A DNA stretch of 64,000 nucleotides from Diphasiastrum complanatum (taxonomy: Eukaryota; Streptophyta; Lycopodiopsida; Lycopodiales; Lycopodiaceae). How positions within the stretch are numbered: the stretch's first letter is position 1; the number at the start of each line of letters is the position of its first letter. Both the position numbers and the translations under genes were made by a program. This document shows, one piece after another, positions 34,241 to 46,518 of this stretch. The stretch lies in contig CM055111.1 in NCBI GenBank assembly GCA_029204225.1, forward strand, positions 26,321,540-26,385,539, given 5' to 3'. Under the pieces are notes generated by a model, which saw nothing but the letters and a program-made list of their open reading frames with translations, was not told the DNA's origin and ran no database searches.

Positions 34241-35386
34241 CCCTCTTACTACGTATTCCCTTCTCTTTGAATGCCTCAGAGTGTTGGGATCACTTTGGTC
34301 TTGATTGCTTGCAAGTCGTCCATGTGGGAAAGTTTGTTATATCCATTGAAGGTGGATGAGTTGTAGAGGCCTCACCTAGAGTATGTGTCTCTTAATTTGT
34401 AAAAATTTAGAAATAATTGTGACATGCCTTGCATCGCTAGAAAGCAAGAAGGAATTCTCAAAAAATTGAGCTTGAAAATCTTCATAGACTTCTTGAAGGA
34501 CCATTATAGCTAAAACTGTAAAACGATTGTGTCTACTTAGATTCTGTCTGGTGATTCCATGTACCCAACAATAGAATGGAGTGAGCGAGGCCTGAGACTA
34601 GAAACTTCATGTTCCCCTACCAGTATTAGGAGGGAGGCCTGAGACTAGAAACTTCACCTTGAACGGGCATGCGAACCTGATCGGTCCTGAAATTTGCTTT
34701 GTTCTAGCTATAAGAAGAATCTAACTATGTCCTAAATGAACTAAAAGATGGTGATGAAGCTCAAAAATCTAAAATGTATGAAATGACTATTGGAATAACT
34801 AGCAAAATAGGTAACTTATGACAACTAGAGATGTGAACAAATCAGACATGTCAAAACTAACAAGAAAAGTGTCCAAATTGGGATCAATGAAATTTATATA
34901 GAGTTTATCCCACACGTGTGCAGTCAAATTTGAGATACACATATTGAATGTTTATTCGTTGAAATAACTGCATGGACAAGTGGCATGATAATATTCCTTG
35001 AATTCCAACATGTCAATGACCGCCATCATTAGGATTCTGACACGTGTCAAAAATTGACTAAAACATATCAGACTATTGAACACATGCCATTTTTCAGAAT
35101 ATTGGATTTGTGTGCATGCTTTTATTTTACGTGTCTCACTGGGACACAATGCGCATAATACCAATATTCAAAGGTAAGATTGTAGAACATTACATATCTT
35201 GAAAATGGTAATTTAAAATCGGGATAAATATTGTTAAAAAAAATTAGTACATATATGTGACACCATTGTCATTCTCACAACTCAACTTCTGCTTTTCTAT
35301 GTCCAAGAGCTTTTTGCATTAGTCGCTTGTTCATGAGAGTTGTTTTTTAACTAGTTTTAGACTACCTACGACTATTTCGTGTCATT
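34241..35386. other. non-coding interval
   Basis: No gene or RNA recognised. A GAGGCCTGAGACTAGAAACTTCA-type phrase occurs twice (about 34588 and 34634), an imperfect local duplication. Confidence 0.5.
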
Positions 35387-36412
35387 GTGGAGAACGCTAG
35401 GGTCGAGATTTCAAGACTTTTAGCTGGCATAGAGTTTGAATGTCAGATTGATAGAATATTTTCCATCTTATGTGCCACAATAGATACACTAGCAACCTCC
35501 AGAGCTGATATAAAAAGTGTGTCCTTTGCCATAGATTATATGAATACAATACTACTTCCATATAGTGTAAAAGTTTTTGATTCTAATATTGCATGGATTC
35601 CATATAACTTACTAACATACATAAGGAAGGGTAATAGAGCATTTGCTAAATATATTTGTGAGCAATCTTTCCAGAAATCATGATAGAATTTTGACAGCTG
35701 AAAAACAGCACAAGGACAATCTGTTGTTGAACATAGGATCAAAGATCCTTTCAGGTGAGATGGTCTTTGTTTTTTTGCTTTTTGAACATACATTTGTTCC
35801 AACACCTACTGAATCACATGAGACCACTTTATGCTATGAAGTGAACGAGGCTGAGGATGAACAACCAATAAATGAAGAAGAAGAAAAGGCACTCTCCTTG
35901 CAGCAATCTTTAGAGGATGCTCAACAATCCAATGAGGCAAATGAAACATTGTTGTAGTCAAGAGCTTTTCTCCAATCATCTTCAATGGCAGAGAGTACTT
36001 TTTTTTCATGACCTTCAACATGTCATCCATCTGAGGAAGGACAAACTGCTAAGTGCACTCCTAGAATTGTAGAATGGAGCCAATACGTATGAACGCACAG
36101 TGACTGATGACATTTTTGAGAAGCTATGTCCAAAAGAGGACACCACATGCAAAATTTTGACAGAGCTCCAAAATGACGGCCCTTCCTCCCAGGGTGAGTT
36201 TCTCTAATCCAACAAAGTACTAATTCACTCAACTGGAGGGGCAACAATGAAGCATAAACCTTAGTGACACTACAAAAGTTGATGAGAGGACAAAATATGC
36301 TATTGAGATTGATGCTTATGCATCTAGAGCAAAAGGAGTGAATAAAAAAGCCAGGAATATGATTCCAAGAATGCTTCATTGGCTCACTACAACAAGATGT
36401 ACGGTGTTTTGA
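35387..36412 (+). pseudogene. unrecognised coding-like region, probably a broken gene
   Basis: Frame 35387-35683 reads MENARVEISRLLAGIEFECQ, SILCATIDTLATSRADIKSV and FAIDYMNTILLPYSVKVFDS. A shift near 35670 continues into ILTAEKQHKDNLLLNIGSKI, then a Glu-rich tail (INEEEEKALSLQQSLEDAQQ) to 35957. Further coding-like text at about 36080-36200 (VTDDIFEKLCPKEDTTCKIL) could splice from GG|GTGAGT near 36194 to an acceptor near 36268 (KVDERTKYAIEIDAYASRAK, then a stop near 36409). Acidic, mostly helical by composition. No family recognised; could be one gene with small lesions or a transposon-borne gene. Confidence 0.35.
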
Positions 36413-38971
36413 GAAACACTACACACGTAGGGTGCCAATTCCCTAGCACTTATTCTATTTGATCTAGATCTATCAGATCTATATACATGCTATGGTGTAC
36501 CAGCAAGCCCCATGACAACTGCACATGTATTAGCTAAGATGTATAATCTATTGACTTTGCTCTATCACATATCCCCCTAATCGAGTTTCTGCTTATCAGA
36601 TACGACTATCATTGTATGAGGCTGGCCTACAATTCTAACTAGAAATAGATAACAAAAGATTTGGAAAAGGACTAGCCAATTACAAAAAACAAATTTGCAA
36701 TCTCTTCAACATTGTCAATGGGAAATGTATCAAATCATTCACATATAGAGACAATGAGACAAGACAATACTAGCATTATCCTTACTATTTTCATGTAACA
36801 AATAAAATGCTTCTAGAAAACAAAATATAAAGAATTGTCTAAGTATGAATAAATGAAAATCCAATATTATAGTAGCCTCCAAGACAATTTTTCTACACAT
36901 AAGCACCAAAAACTCCAAATTATTGAAAATATAAGGTTAGATTTGTCATGCATTTAAAAAAAAGGATGATGGAGCTATTTTGAATCTTACAAGATAGAAG
37001 GATTCTCTAATGTTGGTATGTCCATCAAAGAAAATCATCTTTGGAGATTGTAGGGTCCCTATGCACAAATTAACAACTCCAATAAACTATTGATAACCAT
37101 AAGGTTAGGTTTGGTGTCATTTTGTGCTAGAAAAAAAATGATTATAGGAGAAATTTATGATGCTAGTATGTGTAGCAAAGAATCATATCTTTGAAATGAT
37201 CGTACTTGAAATAGATGGAATAGATTCCAATGAGAAAATGGCTTCTCATCTCTCTTGCAGCCATATAAACATGTACTTCAAACTTAAGAAGTTACCTCGC
37301 TAATTGCTATGATCTCCTTAGAATAAAAATTGTGTATATCCTAGAAAAAGATATATCCAAACCACTCACTCTTGACCCCACCCTTGTACCTTTTAGATCA
37401 TAGCATATTGCAGGTCAAATTTTGTTGAGTTGATCCTCTCTCTCACATTCTATCTTGTCTCTTTGGACAAGCGCTTATTCTCTTCACTTAAATGTTGTCA
37501 TCCAAATCTAATGATTGTTTTATCTCCCTAACTTCAAACCCAAATCATCTCTTAGTAGATAGTAATCTCTAGTCGTATTATTGCTACACCTTTGCTATCA
37601 GTTGAGCTCATTCATGCACTTTGGAAAGGAAAAAAATAATGAAAGAAAGTGGTAGGTCTATATCTTTTGATAAGATTAAAAAAGGATATATAGCAAACAA
37701 TTTCTTAGGTCTACTTAATTCTATTTGAATATGTTTCTATTTCAAATAAAAAATGCAAGTAAGTTTTTTAGACTCTCATTTGAATGATATATTCATCTAC
37801 AATTCCTTTTCGAAGTACCAAAGTAACTTATCATTTTAAATATTTCTACACAGCAACATATAACCACTAGAAAAGAATGAACTAATCCAGTTTCTTTGTC
37901 ATTTAGATGATATTCTCAATTGTAATTTCTTTCATAAATTAAATATTGAAATAACTAACATTTTGAATGTGTTTATATCCTATCACTGCTAAAGAACTAG
38001 ATTGAAAATCTTATAATCATTGAACATAACAATCATTATGTGATATTCTAGCAAGATGATTACACCATCTAGAAGATTCAAGAAGGAATGATGACAAAAA
38101 AGTAATTTAATGGCTTGTTAGAACTTAGCAAGAGCTTACTAATTTTATATGATTTATTTTTCAAAGAAGTATATCTTAACTACTTTGCAACATAAATGAA
38201 AATTTTAGCAACAAATAAATGATACAAATATCATACAATAGTTATAGAAGACAAATTACCTATATAAGAATAAGACTTCGGGTGTCCTTCGTGTGCAACA
38301 AATTATGTGCTATAGATTTTATTTCATGCACATGTGTTGTCTTTTTCATGCCAAACTTCTTAAGCTAATTTCCAAACTTTCTTTGACTTTGAATTTGGTT
38401 CATAAGAAGTGTAGGTGGGGATGAAATTGCCTTAATTTAGACTATAAAGATAGAATATCAACTTAATCAAATCTTAGATGCCCATAAAGCTAGGGCTTTT
38501 ATCTTACAAAAAAACAATATGCAAAATATTACGAGGAGAGAACCACTTTGATGGAACTAAAGATATGGTAGATTATGCCCAAGACAATATTGGTACAAAG
38601 GTTCCAAATAATAGTTTTGTAGTTGAATTAGTAAAAAGTATCTGAATAATTTGTTTCAATCATTAAACAAAATACTCTTGAAATGAGGGGTGCATGTAGG
38701 AGTAAGCAAATGTACAACTCTAAATATGCTAAACGAGCATTCTCCATGAAACATGAAATCTTATGAAACAGAACAATATCCTAAAAACGGGTAACTGTTT
38801 TATGATTTTTAAATTTTAGTAAATTTTGAAAACGCTTAAAATAAATTATATGTTTTTTTTTTTACAATTCAAATTCCATAGAATTCTCACTAAGTCCTCT
38901 CAACTTAGTGCTTGAAATATTATCAAGACTTTCTTTCCTCTGTACTGTGTAACCAACTTGACAATGACAGT
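36413..38971. other. long AT-rich interval without recognisable genes
   Basis: No coding signal. Two diverged copies of a ~125-base unit with AATATAAGGTTAGATTTG/ACCATAAGGTTAGGTTTG starts lie at about 36925-37065 and 37090-37200. The rest looks like old, unassignable repeat DNA. Confidence 0.5.
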
Positions 38972-39813
38972 TGTTGGGAGTATTTCCAGCATGATGTAAA
39001 TAAATAATATTGGCTAATAAAATGTGTTGCGAGGGCATGGCATCCTGCGTATATAAGCCCATAGCCAATGAGCACGCAAGTCAAGTTGTAGATAGAATAA
39101 AGGACTTGGGCCTTTTTGTAAATAAAATAAAACTCGAAGACACAATGTCAAGTTTGTAAACTTGGAGAAAAACTTTTCTTGGGTCCAATTTGAGACTCAC
39201 ATGAATCATGTGAAATCCAATGTACCTTTTTAAGACCCTTGGATTAAGTTGGGTCCAAAATGAATGGACAACATTAGTGTACATATTTTTAAAAGTAGCC
39301 AATAGGATTTTGGGGCAAGGGCCTTCCCCATTGATAAAAAGGCACCTGTTGTACAATATTTCCATGCTTAATGAGAAAGAGAAAACTCTACCATTTTTGA
39401 AAGAGAAGCATCCTCATTTGCTATTCAATGTTTGTTATTGCTATTGTTGTTTTTCATGCTTTTTGGTTTCAATAGTTTATGTTTCTCCCTTAGCAAGTAC
39501 AATGAGCAAGTGAGCTAACCGCCCCTCTCACTCCCTCTCTCTCTCTCTATTCCTCTATTCCTCTACCTTCTATGCTCCTTCTATCCATCTAACTCTCTCT
39601 CTCTCTCTCCCTCTCTTTTTCAATACAAATCATGTTGAATGCTAGTTCAGTGGAGTAGAGTTAGTGGGGATAGTGTTAAAGGTGATAGTGTTAGTGTAAA
39701 AAGTAGAGATCAACTAAAAGTAGCATCTAAGCTAGGTTAGGATCCTATCCAAGTGTTCCAACAGTCTTTGACATGCGGAAGGGCTGCTCACCGACTCTCC
39801 TACACACCCTACA
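38972..39813 (+). repeat. Ty3/Gypsy-type 5' LTR, ~842 bases
   Basis: Starts TGTTGGGAGTATTTCC and ends CCCTACA directly before a tRNA-Asp-type primer site. It contains GCGTATATAAGCCC at about 39049, a good TATA box about 80 bases from the start, and CT-rich runs at 39533-39620. Confidence 0.6.
39049..39062 (+). promoter_or_regulatory. TATA box of the LTR promoter
   Basis: TATATAAG within GCGTATATAAGCCC, positioned as an LTR U3 promoter element. Confidence 0.45.
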
Positions 39814-39814
39814 G

Positions 39815-39832
39815 TGGCGTCGATGCCGAGGA
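39815..39832 (+). promoter_or_regulatory. Gypsy primer binding site (tRNA-Asp type)
   Basis: TGGCGTCGATGCCGAGGA differs at three positions from the tRNA-Asp primer site TGGCGCCGTTGCCGGGGA used by Athila/Tat-like plant Gypsy elements. Confidence 0.75.
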
Positions 39833-40800
39833 TAGGTTTTCACTAACTAGTTTAGTTGATTTTCAGTTGTTTTTGTTTTTTTAGAGTGTTTTTAGGTGGA
39901 TTTTGGGTAGAGTTAGTTTGTTTTCTGTATTTTCGTGTGCTTGGACTGTTCACAGCTAGCGGAGGAGGTGTGAGAGGGTAGAGGAGGCCCTAAACAGCCT
40001 CTAAGGGCTTGACATCCAGCCAAAAACCTTAAAAAAACCCAAAAAAACACACAAATCTACATTTTGGAGGGAAAAGAAAAAAAAAACTCTCATCAGAGTT
40101 TGTTTTTTCCAAAACCAGTGGGAACCAACCCTCACATGACTGGAAGTAGCTCCAAGGTATTGTCCTAGACCTGTATAGAAGCCTGCGAGAGTTAATTCCA
40201 AGCAGATCTTGAAAAATCAGAGAAAAATTATAAAAAATTTAAAAAACCCTTGTAAAAAACCAAAAAGAATTCATAACATCATATGAACTCTCACAAAGCC
40301 CTCTGAAGTTCTATCTCAGTGAGACCAGAACACAGCGAAGCTTGCGAGAGTTAGTTCCAAGTACGAGTGCCAGTGCAAAGGTTCCAAGTGAGGAAAAGAT
40401 GAGAAAATCCATCAAAACCCTCGTAGACATTGAAATTTTCAGTTCCAGTGGCCAAGAACCCTCATAGAGAATTCTGGAGTTCCATCTCATTGAGACAAGG
40501 ACACAGAAGAGCCTTTGAGAGTTAGTTTGATCCCAGTGAGCAAAAAATTGGATTTGAGTGCTGAAAAATCAACAAAATAAAAAAATCTAGAAAATCTTTC
40601 AAAAAGTAACTCTCGCAGACCACTCCATTGGCCTCAAAATGTCATTTTACATCAGTGATGAAGTCTGCGAGAGTTAGTATAAATTATTGGTGAAGATCAG
40701 AGCAAAATAATGATTCTGAACCCTCACAGACAGTGAAATTTTTTCTTCCTGTGAGAGTTAACCTTTGTAGACATTTTCAAAGCTAAATCCATACCATATA
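39833..40800 (+). repeat. Gypsy leader with ~160-base tandem repeats
   Basis: A phrase of the form GC(T/C)TGCGAGAGTTAGTTCCAA recurs near 40181, 40338, 40513, 40668 and 40749, each preceded by CTCTCACA/CCCTCACA-type text, giving a diverged repeat of about 160 bases. No gag is visible; this looks like the untranslated leader of the element whose LTR is at 38972-39813. Confidence 0.6.
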
Positions 40801-40967
40801 CTGTTGGAAAATCTCCTGGCCAATAAAGGGTGCAGTGGGTATCCAAACACGAATTGTTTCATCCTCTGATACCTACTGTTGAGATTCTCACAAAAACAAA
40901 CCCAGATGGTGTTCGATTCTGTTCTCAGGTCTACTGCCCTCTGTGACTGGATCTACTATCCTCCAAA

Positions 40968-41381
40968 GTGACGATAGACACTGTTGACTTCCGTAGAATT
41001 TACTTATGCATTCGACAAGGTAAAACCAGTGTGCAGAATAAGATAGAAAAAAAATCAGCTGATTATAAACATATAACTATCAGACAATTAAGCATTCGAT
41101 CATGTTCAAGACAAGAAACTCTTTTGCATAAAACATCTACTGCATTATCAGAGAATTCCTTAAGCACGTCAGCACGAAAAAAAACTCTTTCTTCTGCGAA
41201 AATCAAAAACTTGTCACCCTTACTAGTGGACTTCTTGAACCTTAGCTTGCTAGCTACACAATGCTTAGCTTACATTGGTATATTGCCAATCTGCTATGAC
41301 TGCACAATTAATAATCAGGATCTACATGTATGTAGAGAGGAGGACAAGATTAGCAAATCAGGAGATTACAAGAACGGCTGA
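40968..41381 (+). CDS. open frame of 137 codons, unknown product
   Basis: Starts MTIDTVDFRRIYLCIRQGKT, Ser/Lys-rich in the middle, with a hydrophobic stretch (SPLLVDFLNLSLLATQCLAY) and three Cys near the end. No domain recognised. It follows the Gypsy leader, but nothing in it looks like gag. Could be chance. Confidence 0.2.
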   Translation: MTIDTVDFRRIYLCIRQGKTSVQNKIEKKSADYKHITIRQLSIRSCSRQETLLHKTSTALSENSLSTSARKKTLSSAKIKNLSPLLVDFLNLSLLATQCLAYIGILPICYDCTINNQDLHVCREEDKISKSGDYKNG

Positions 41382-41576
41382 TTAGGCACATCCTAATGGT
41401 ATCCTGTCAGTCTTCGGAGGATGAAGTCCTACTGGTACTTTCGCGATCTCATCTGTCCTTTCACGTCTGGAGATCTACCGTTGTTTGGGTCTTCATGTCT
41501 TCTTGTGCCTTTGCCTTTGTCATTAGGTTGCCTTTTTATCTTCATGTTTGTGTGACCTTCAGTCAACGAACGTTTG

Positions 41577-41732
41577 ACCGTCGTCTTCATGTCTTTGGTC
41601 CTTGAAGCTTTTTTGTTCGTCGTCTTCATGTCTTCAGACCTCAAAGCTTTTCTGTTCATCGTGTTCATGTCTTCGGATCTCGAAGCATTTCTGTTCGTCG
41701 TCTTCATGTCTTTGGACCTCGAAACGTTTCTG
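41577..41732. repeat. 39-base tandem repeat, four copies, open on both strands
   Basis: Units of 39 bases encode VVFMSSDLEAFLF-like 13-residue repeats on the plus strand and MKTTNRNASRSED-like repeats on the minus strand without stops. The flanking 41396-41576 has related TCTTCATGTCTT phrases. Confidence 0.85.
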
Positions 41733-42513
41733 CTAGAGCTAGATACATCAAAGATCCAAGAGAACTGGAGTCACTACAGACCCAAATTAAAGATGCAATA
41801 TATGTGACAGAACTCAAAGCAGTCTTTTTAACAACTCATGGGCCAGAAGCCTACAATTCTATATGGAGAAGGCTCAAATTTTTATACAAAGCCTTATAAT
41901 ACATTTATCCTTTTTAATTAGGATTTCAATTAATTCAAACTTTGAGTCATGTTTGAAAAAGTTGGCAAGTATAGGAATGGATTTGACATCTTTTTCCAGA
42001 AGTCGACTTTGTAGGAAATTAAGTTTTAAAAAATTGGAAACTTTTTTGCCAATGCAAAAAAAAACTTTGTCAAAAAGTTTATGTGTAGTAAAGTAGGTAG
42101 ATTCATATAAAGCTTATGTTACATAGCTCAATAGAATTAGTTGTTAATGTAAAGTATGATTATGTATTTAAAAAGAGGTAAATTGGCATGCACTTTGTTA
42201 AAACTTTATTATGCGTCACTCAAGAATGTATCAAAGCCTAGACCCAAACTAGTTATTTTTAAAATATCTAAAAAAAAAAGGGAAACTTATAATTAAATAT
42301 TTGATAGCCTCATAACCTATGAAGGCTCAAACATGTAGGTTATGAGAACCTAAAAAATAATTCTTAGTAGGTGAATCAAATATATAGTAGGCTTTTTTCA
42401 AATGGATTATAGGTTTTAGGCAAGCACAGAACTTACTGAGTACATCACTAGTTGGTGCGTTGCTACCCTTAATAATTTGTTGCTTCCTAACATACTATAT
42501 AGTTACACATAAT
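41733..42513. other. AT-rich non-coding interval
   Basis: No gene, RNA or clear repeat recognised. Confidence 0.5.
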
Positions 42514-42792
42514 CTAAAAGCATGGTTTGGTGGTACAAAAAAGAACCCATTATATAGTGTACCTTTTGGTAGTACATTTCACTTTTTGGAGATTTGGGAA
42601 GGAGCTCGATAGATGCTACCCACGAGTTAATGCAATGAAGAGCCTAGTAATGAAGGGACTACCCTCTTGGAGTATTGGGGGGTAAGTGGTGGGCCTACTC
42701 TCTCTCCTCCAATAAAAAACATAAATGCATTTCTACCCAAAAAAGGTAATGTCCTTGACAATCCATGTTGTACCACCAAACCATGCTTTTAG
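42514..42792. mobile_element. MITE, 279 bases, with perfect 25-base terminal inverted repeats
   Basis: 42514-42538 and 42768-42792 are exact inverted complements, starting CTAAAAGCATGGTTTGG. The interior is non-coding with short G-rich and C-rich patches. Outer flanks (CACATAAT left, CCAATATA right) give no matching 8-base duplication; a TA duplication is possible if the TA inside CTAAAA/TTTTAG belongs to the target. Superfamily undecided. Confidence 0.9.
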
Positions 42793-43005
42793 CCAATATA
42801 CGTATTTTGATTACCAAGAATGTTTCATTGAATGCTATTAATTTTTTTGTTTATTGAAAAAAAAATTCACAAAAAGTTCCATAATCATGACTTATCAGCT
42901 TATATCTTATTTGAATTTTAAATTTTGAGTATGAAGTTCTATTTTTTATTGAATGTTCCTAGTATTTCAATCTACCAAGACATAAAATTGACACTTGTTA
43001 GTATT
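42793..43005. other. AT-rich spacer
   Basis: Nothing recognised. Confidence 0.5.
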
Positions 43006-43113
43006 AATGACTTCCACTTATAGATGCTAGGTTCCTTGGCATTCATGACTTCCACTTATAGATGCTAGATTCCTTGGCATTCATGACTTGCACTTATAGA
43101 TACTCGGTTCCTT
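43006..43113. repeat. 38-base tandem repeat, about three copies
   Basis: Repeated ATGACTTCCACTTATAGATG units ending TTCCTTGGCATT; the third copy is diverged. Confidence 0.85.
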
Positions 43114-43619
43114 CTATGGTTCCTTTGTTGAGACTTGAGACTCCCTTTTTGCCATGATTAAGGCTGATGTGGTCATTGTGAGTGGTCAAGGACTTTAAGG
43201 ACATCTAGGAATGATATCTTTGCAAGGAGGCCATACTCCTAGAGCTCGAGAGCTCGAGTTTTGACCATGGTGCATTGAATTCCATAATTTTCCAATTAAG
43301 TGGTATGATTTGTATATTTGATGACACAGTGTTACAGTTTTCTTTTTTTTTGGTCGGAGGTGTAGCTGACAAATCAAGGCAAAAAGACATCAATAGATCT
43401 CATAAGGAAGAACAATACTTCAAACCAACTACATATAAATTGATGGTGAAGGATGTTTGTACCTTGTTATTAGTCTTTTCGGGGATCATCACACATACAT
43501 CACTGGTCAGGAGGCTTCAGGTGGGATCCAGGGACCAGCACCCAGCCCATCACGCTCAGTTTGGAACATGCTATCAACTCCAGAGTCAGCTGACCTTTTA
43601 GAAGCCTTTTAACTCGAAC

Positions 43620-44830
43620 TCACCTTAGCCTTCAGAAACTGAAAATATTATCATAACAAAGTACTTTGAGAAAACCATTCAAAATTTCCCGATTTTACTT
43701 TTATAGTTCTACGATTTATTGAATATGTTGTAGATATTTTGTAAAACCTTTTACTTTTAGATATGGACTCTTTGACAGCGTCATGAGTTGTAATCCCTTG
43801 ACTTGCTCTCCGAAGGTGAAGTTGACAGTTGACATTTTTGCAGGTGTATGAGGTGAATCCGTGCTCTTCTGGGACTCCATCAACAGCGCATCTTCTATCA
43901 CTGTACAAGGTTCCCTCCCTGCTAAGGAGGCATCACTTTTTCTGTACAATGACCATAGAAATGACAGTTAATTACTTAAACTATAAACAGTAGAAGCTAA
44001 TGCAGTCGTGTTCCCAGTACTACGATATTCAATATAAGCCATAGCAAATCCTTCGGAAAGTCTGTGGTCTATTAGTTTCAGATCAAGAATTTGTAAGCTG
44101 GAAAGAAAGGAGGGACGAATCTTGTTCTCTTTAAGAACACGGAATCTCAGTCCAACGCAGTACAGCATTCAATTTCATACAGCGTACTCGGCTTAACGAC
44201 ATACATTGACATTAGATCGAATTGAGACTGCAATTCTGTCTTTCCCGCTACAAGTGAGCTGCCAGATCACAATTCTAATTTCTGACATGGGTCATAATCA
44301 GTTCGGATTCATGACAGTCATAAGTATCATGATAGCAGTGAGTTGTGTCACAAAAGTGCTACCGATTCAAGGTCAGGGCCTTGTACCTCCTGTCCCTGGA
44401 TTGAAATATGGATTCTACAACTCCTCGTGTCCAAGCGCGGAGAACACTGTTAAAACAAGCATACAATCCTTTCTAAGGTCAAATGTATCACAGGCAGCAG
44501 GTGTTATACATCTGCTCTTCCATGACTGCTTTGTTCAGGTAGGATTTTAGTGGGGGGTCAAGTCTTCGCTTAAGTTTCTCATACCTGAAGTTAAAGGCAG
44601 AATGAAAGAGGTAGCTTGATCCTCGACGCGCATTATTGTGCTCATAGTATTCATGGTGGCAAATGCCTGCTTGTTGTAAGTGTGCGTGGTTTACTACTGT
44701 TTCTGCTCATAATATACTGCAGGGCTGTGATGGATCTGTACTTATAAATGACACGAACGGAGAACAAACTTCGATTCCAAACCTGACCCTACGACGGTCT
44801 GCTTTTGCTATAATCGATCTGATCAAGAGT
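43620..44830 (+). repeat. inverted segmental duplication, right copy
   Basis: Opposite-orientation partner of 13649-14750. It carries the 5' flank, exon 1, intron 1 and the start of exon 2 of the peroxidase. Confidence 0.85.
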
Positions 44831-44924
44831 CAATTGGAGTCGTCTCGTGTGCCGATATTCTTGCTCTAGCTGCCCGGGAATGTGTAAACCAGGTAAGTAA
44901 TTGCATTACACAAAAAAATAATTG

Positions 44925-44985
<61 letters not shown>

Positions 44986-45748
44986 ACCAATTTGTTTATG
45001 GGATCAGTCTGGAGGTCCGTTTTTCCAAATTCCAACCGGTAGGCGAGACAGTCTCAATTTTTCCAACAATGCCACGGTGTTAACAAACCTTCCAGCACCG
45101 ACATCCAATATATCACGGCTCATGGCCTTAATCAAACAGACCTTGCTGCTCTTTCAGGTACAACCAAACAATAATAATTTACGTACTAATACTTGTGGCT
45201 ACACCAGGACTCGACTCTCACTGCAGCACGGAGCTATCTTTTAAGCATAAATCGGACTGATGTCTGGGACTTTGATCTTGTATGCAGGAGCGCACACTGT
45301 TGGACTCTCACATTGTAGCTCCTTCAGCAATCGCCTTCGCCCAACTGTTGACCCAACGCTGAACTCAACATTGGCCACTAAGTTGCAGCAACTATGTCCC
45401 AACTCCTCCATCAATGCAATCACAAACTTGGACATCGTCACTCCCAACAGCTTTGACAATCAATACTTCACCAACAATCTGCAAGGCAACGTGCTCTTCA
45501 CATCAGATGCGGCTTTACTCAACGATACACAAACCAAATCAACGGTTCAATCACTCTCAAGCAGCAGTACCCAGTTTTCCAAACAATTTAGCATTTCTAT
45601 GATCAAAATGAGCATGATCAGTGTTCTGACTGGATCCGCAGGTAACATCCGCAAGGTCTGCTCTGTTCTGAATGCTACTGGCAGTAATGCAGCAACAACA
45701 ACGCTGGCAGAAATTATTGATGAATTTATGGAGATTGCCACTCTGTAG
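44287..45748 (+). pseudogene. class III (secretory) peroxidase with two frame-breaking deletions
   Basis: Haem peroxidase of the plant apoplast/vacuole type (H2O2-dependent oxidation of phenolics). Exons: 44287-44538, 44722-44892, 45008-45157, 45288-45748, the classic four-exon layout. Exon 1 has a hydrophobic signal-like start (VISIMIAVSCVTKVL), YNSSCPSAE and the distal haem site LLFHDCF. Exon 2 has GCDGSVLINDTNGEQ, PNLTLR and, in another frame, GVVSCADILALAAREC. Exon 3 has SGGPFFQIPTGRRDSLNF, PAPTSN and, shifted, LNQTDLAALSG. Exon 4 has proximal haem GAHTVGLSHCSSF, PNSFDNQYF, LFTSDAALL, MIKMSMISVLTGSAGNIRKV and stop TAG. Short deletions near 44835 (removing the Cys-Pro before GVVSCAD) and near 45127 break the frame, so it looks inactive unless these are assembly errors. 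A (CT)n tract fills intron 2. Confidence 0.9.
44929..44984. repeat. (CT)n microsatellite in peroxidase intron 2
   Basis: 56 bases of CT. Confidence 0.97.
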
Positions 45749-45984
45749 AATACTTGATCCAAGTAATATCATAAAACACACAGCTAGTAACTAGCCTAAA
45801 TATATCGAGTATGAAATCTACAATGCTTTTCCACAACTAAGACATATACAACTACAATATATAGTTCTTATTGTATACGTGAGTTGTCTTTTTATGTTTT
45901 ATATATCACCTCGATGAATTTTGTGATGCTTAATCTTACAATGCCACTTATTAGAATTTACAGCTCTTGTTGAGTGACCTTGTG

Positions 45985-45986
<2 letters not shown>
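45749..45986. other. 3' flank of the peroxidase pseudogene
   Basis: AT-rich; no coding signal or certain polyadenylation site. Confidence 0.4.

Positions 45987-46046
<60 letters not shown>
45987..46046. repeat. (CT)n microsatellite
   Basis: 60 bases of TC repeat. Confidence 0.97.
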
Positions 46047-46049
<3 letters not shown>

Positions 46050-46518
46050 TACATGTACATGCACGTGAATCTTCGTGCCTTTAGACATGTACATTGTATA
46101 CACACATGGACACTTTACATATGGTGCACACAATGAAATTGCAAAATTATATGAAAGGACCTTGTGAAGGAAGTTCAAAAAATTAGATAAGAAGATAGCT
46201 TCAAATTTCACACTTGATAGTCTAGAACATCAAACAAAGGGATGCCTCATTTTCATGTCAAATTATATACATCACTAAGGAGGTAGCTAAAAAACATCAA
46301 TGTAGATATTAATGACGACACAATAAACATGAATAGGTCAATAATTTTGACAAGTGCATTATAACAAATGAACAAAAAGAGAAATTGAGAGAGGGAAGAC
46401 ATTGATAGAAATTGATAGGGATAATATGAGTTGAGCGATAATTGAGAGGGATAGTGAGAGAAATTGAGGAGACATAGTTTAAAGTGGAAGAGGGGGGGGT
46501 GGGAAGAGAGAGAGAGAG

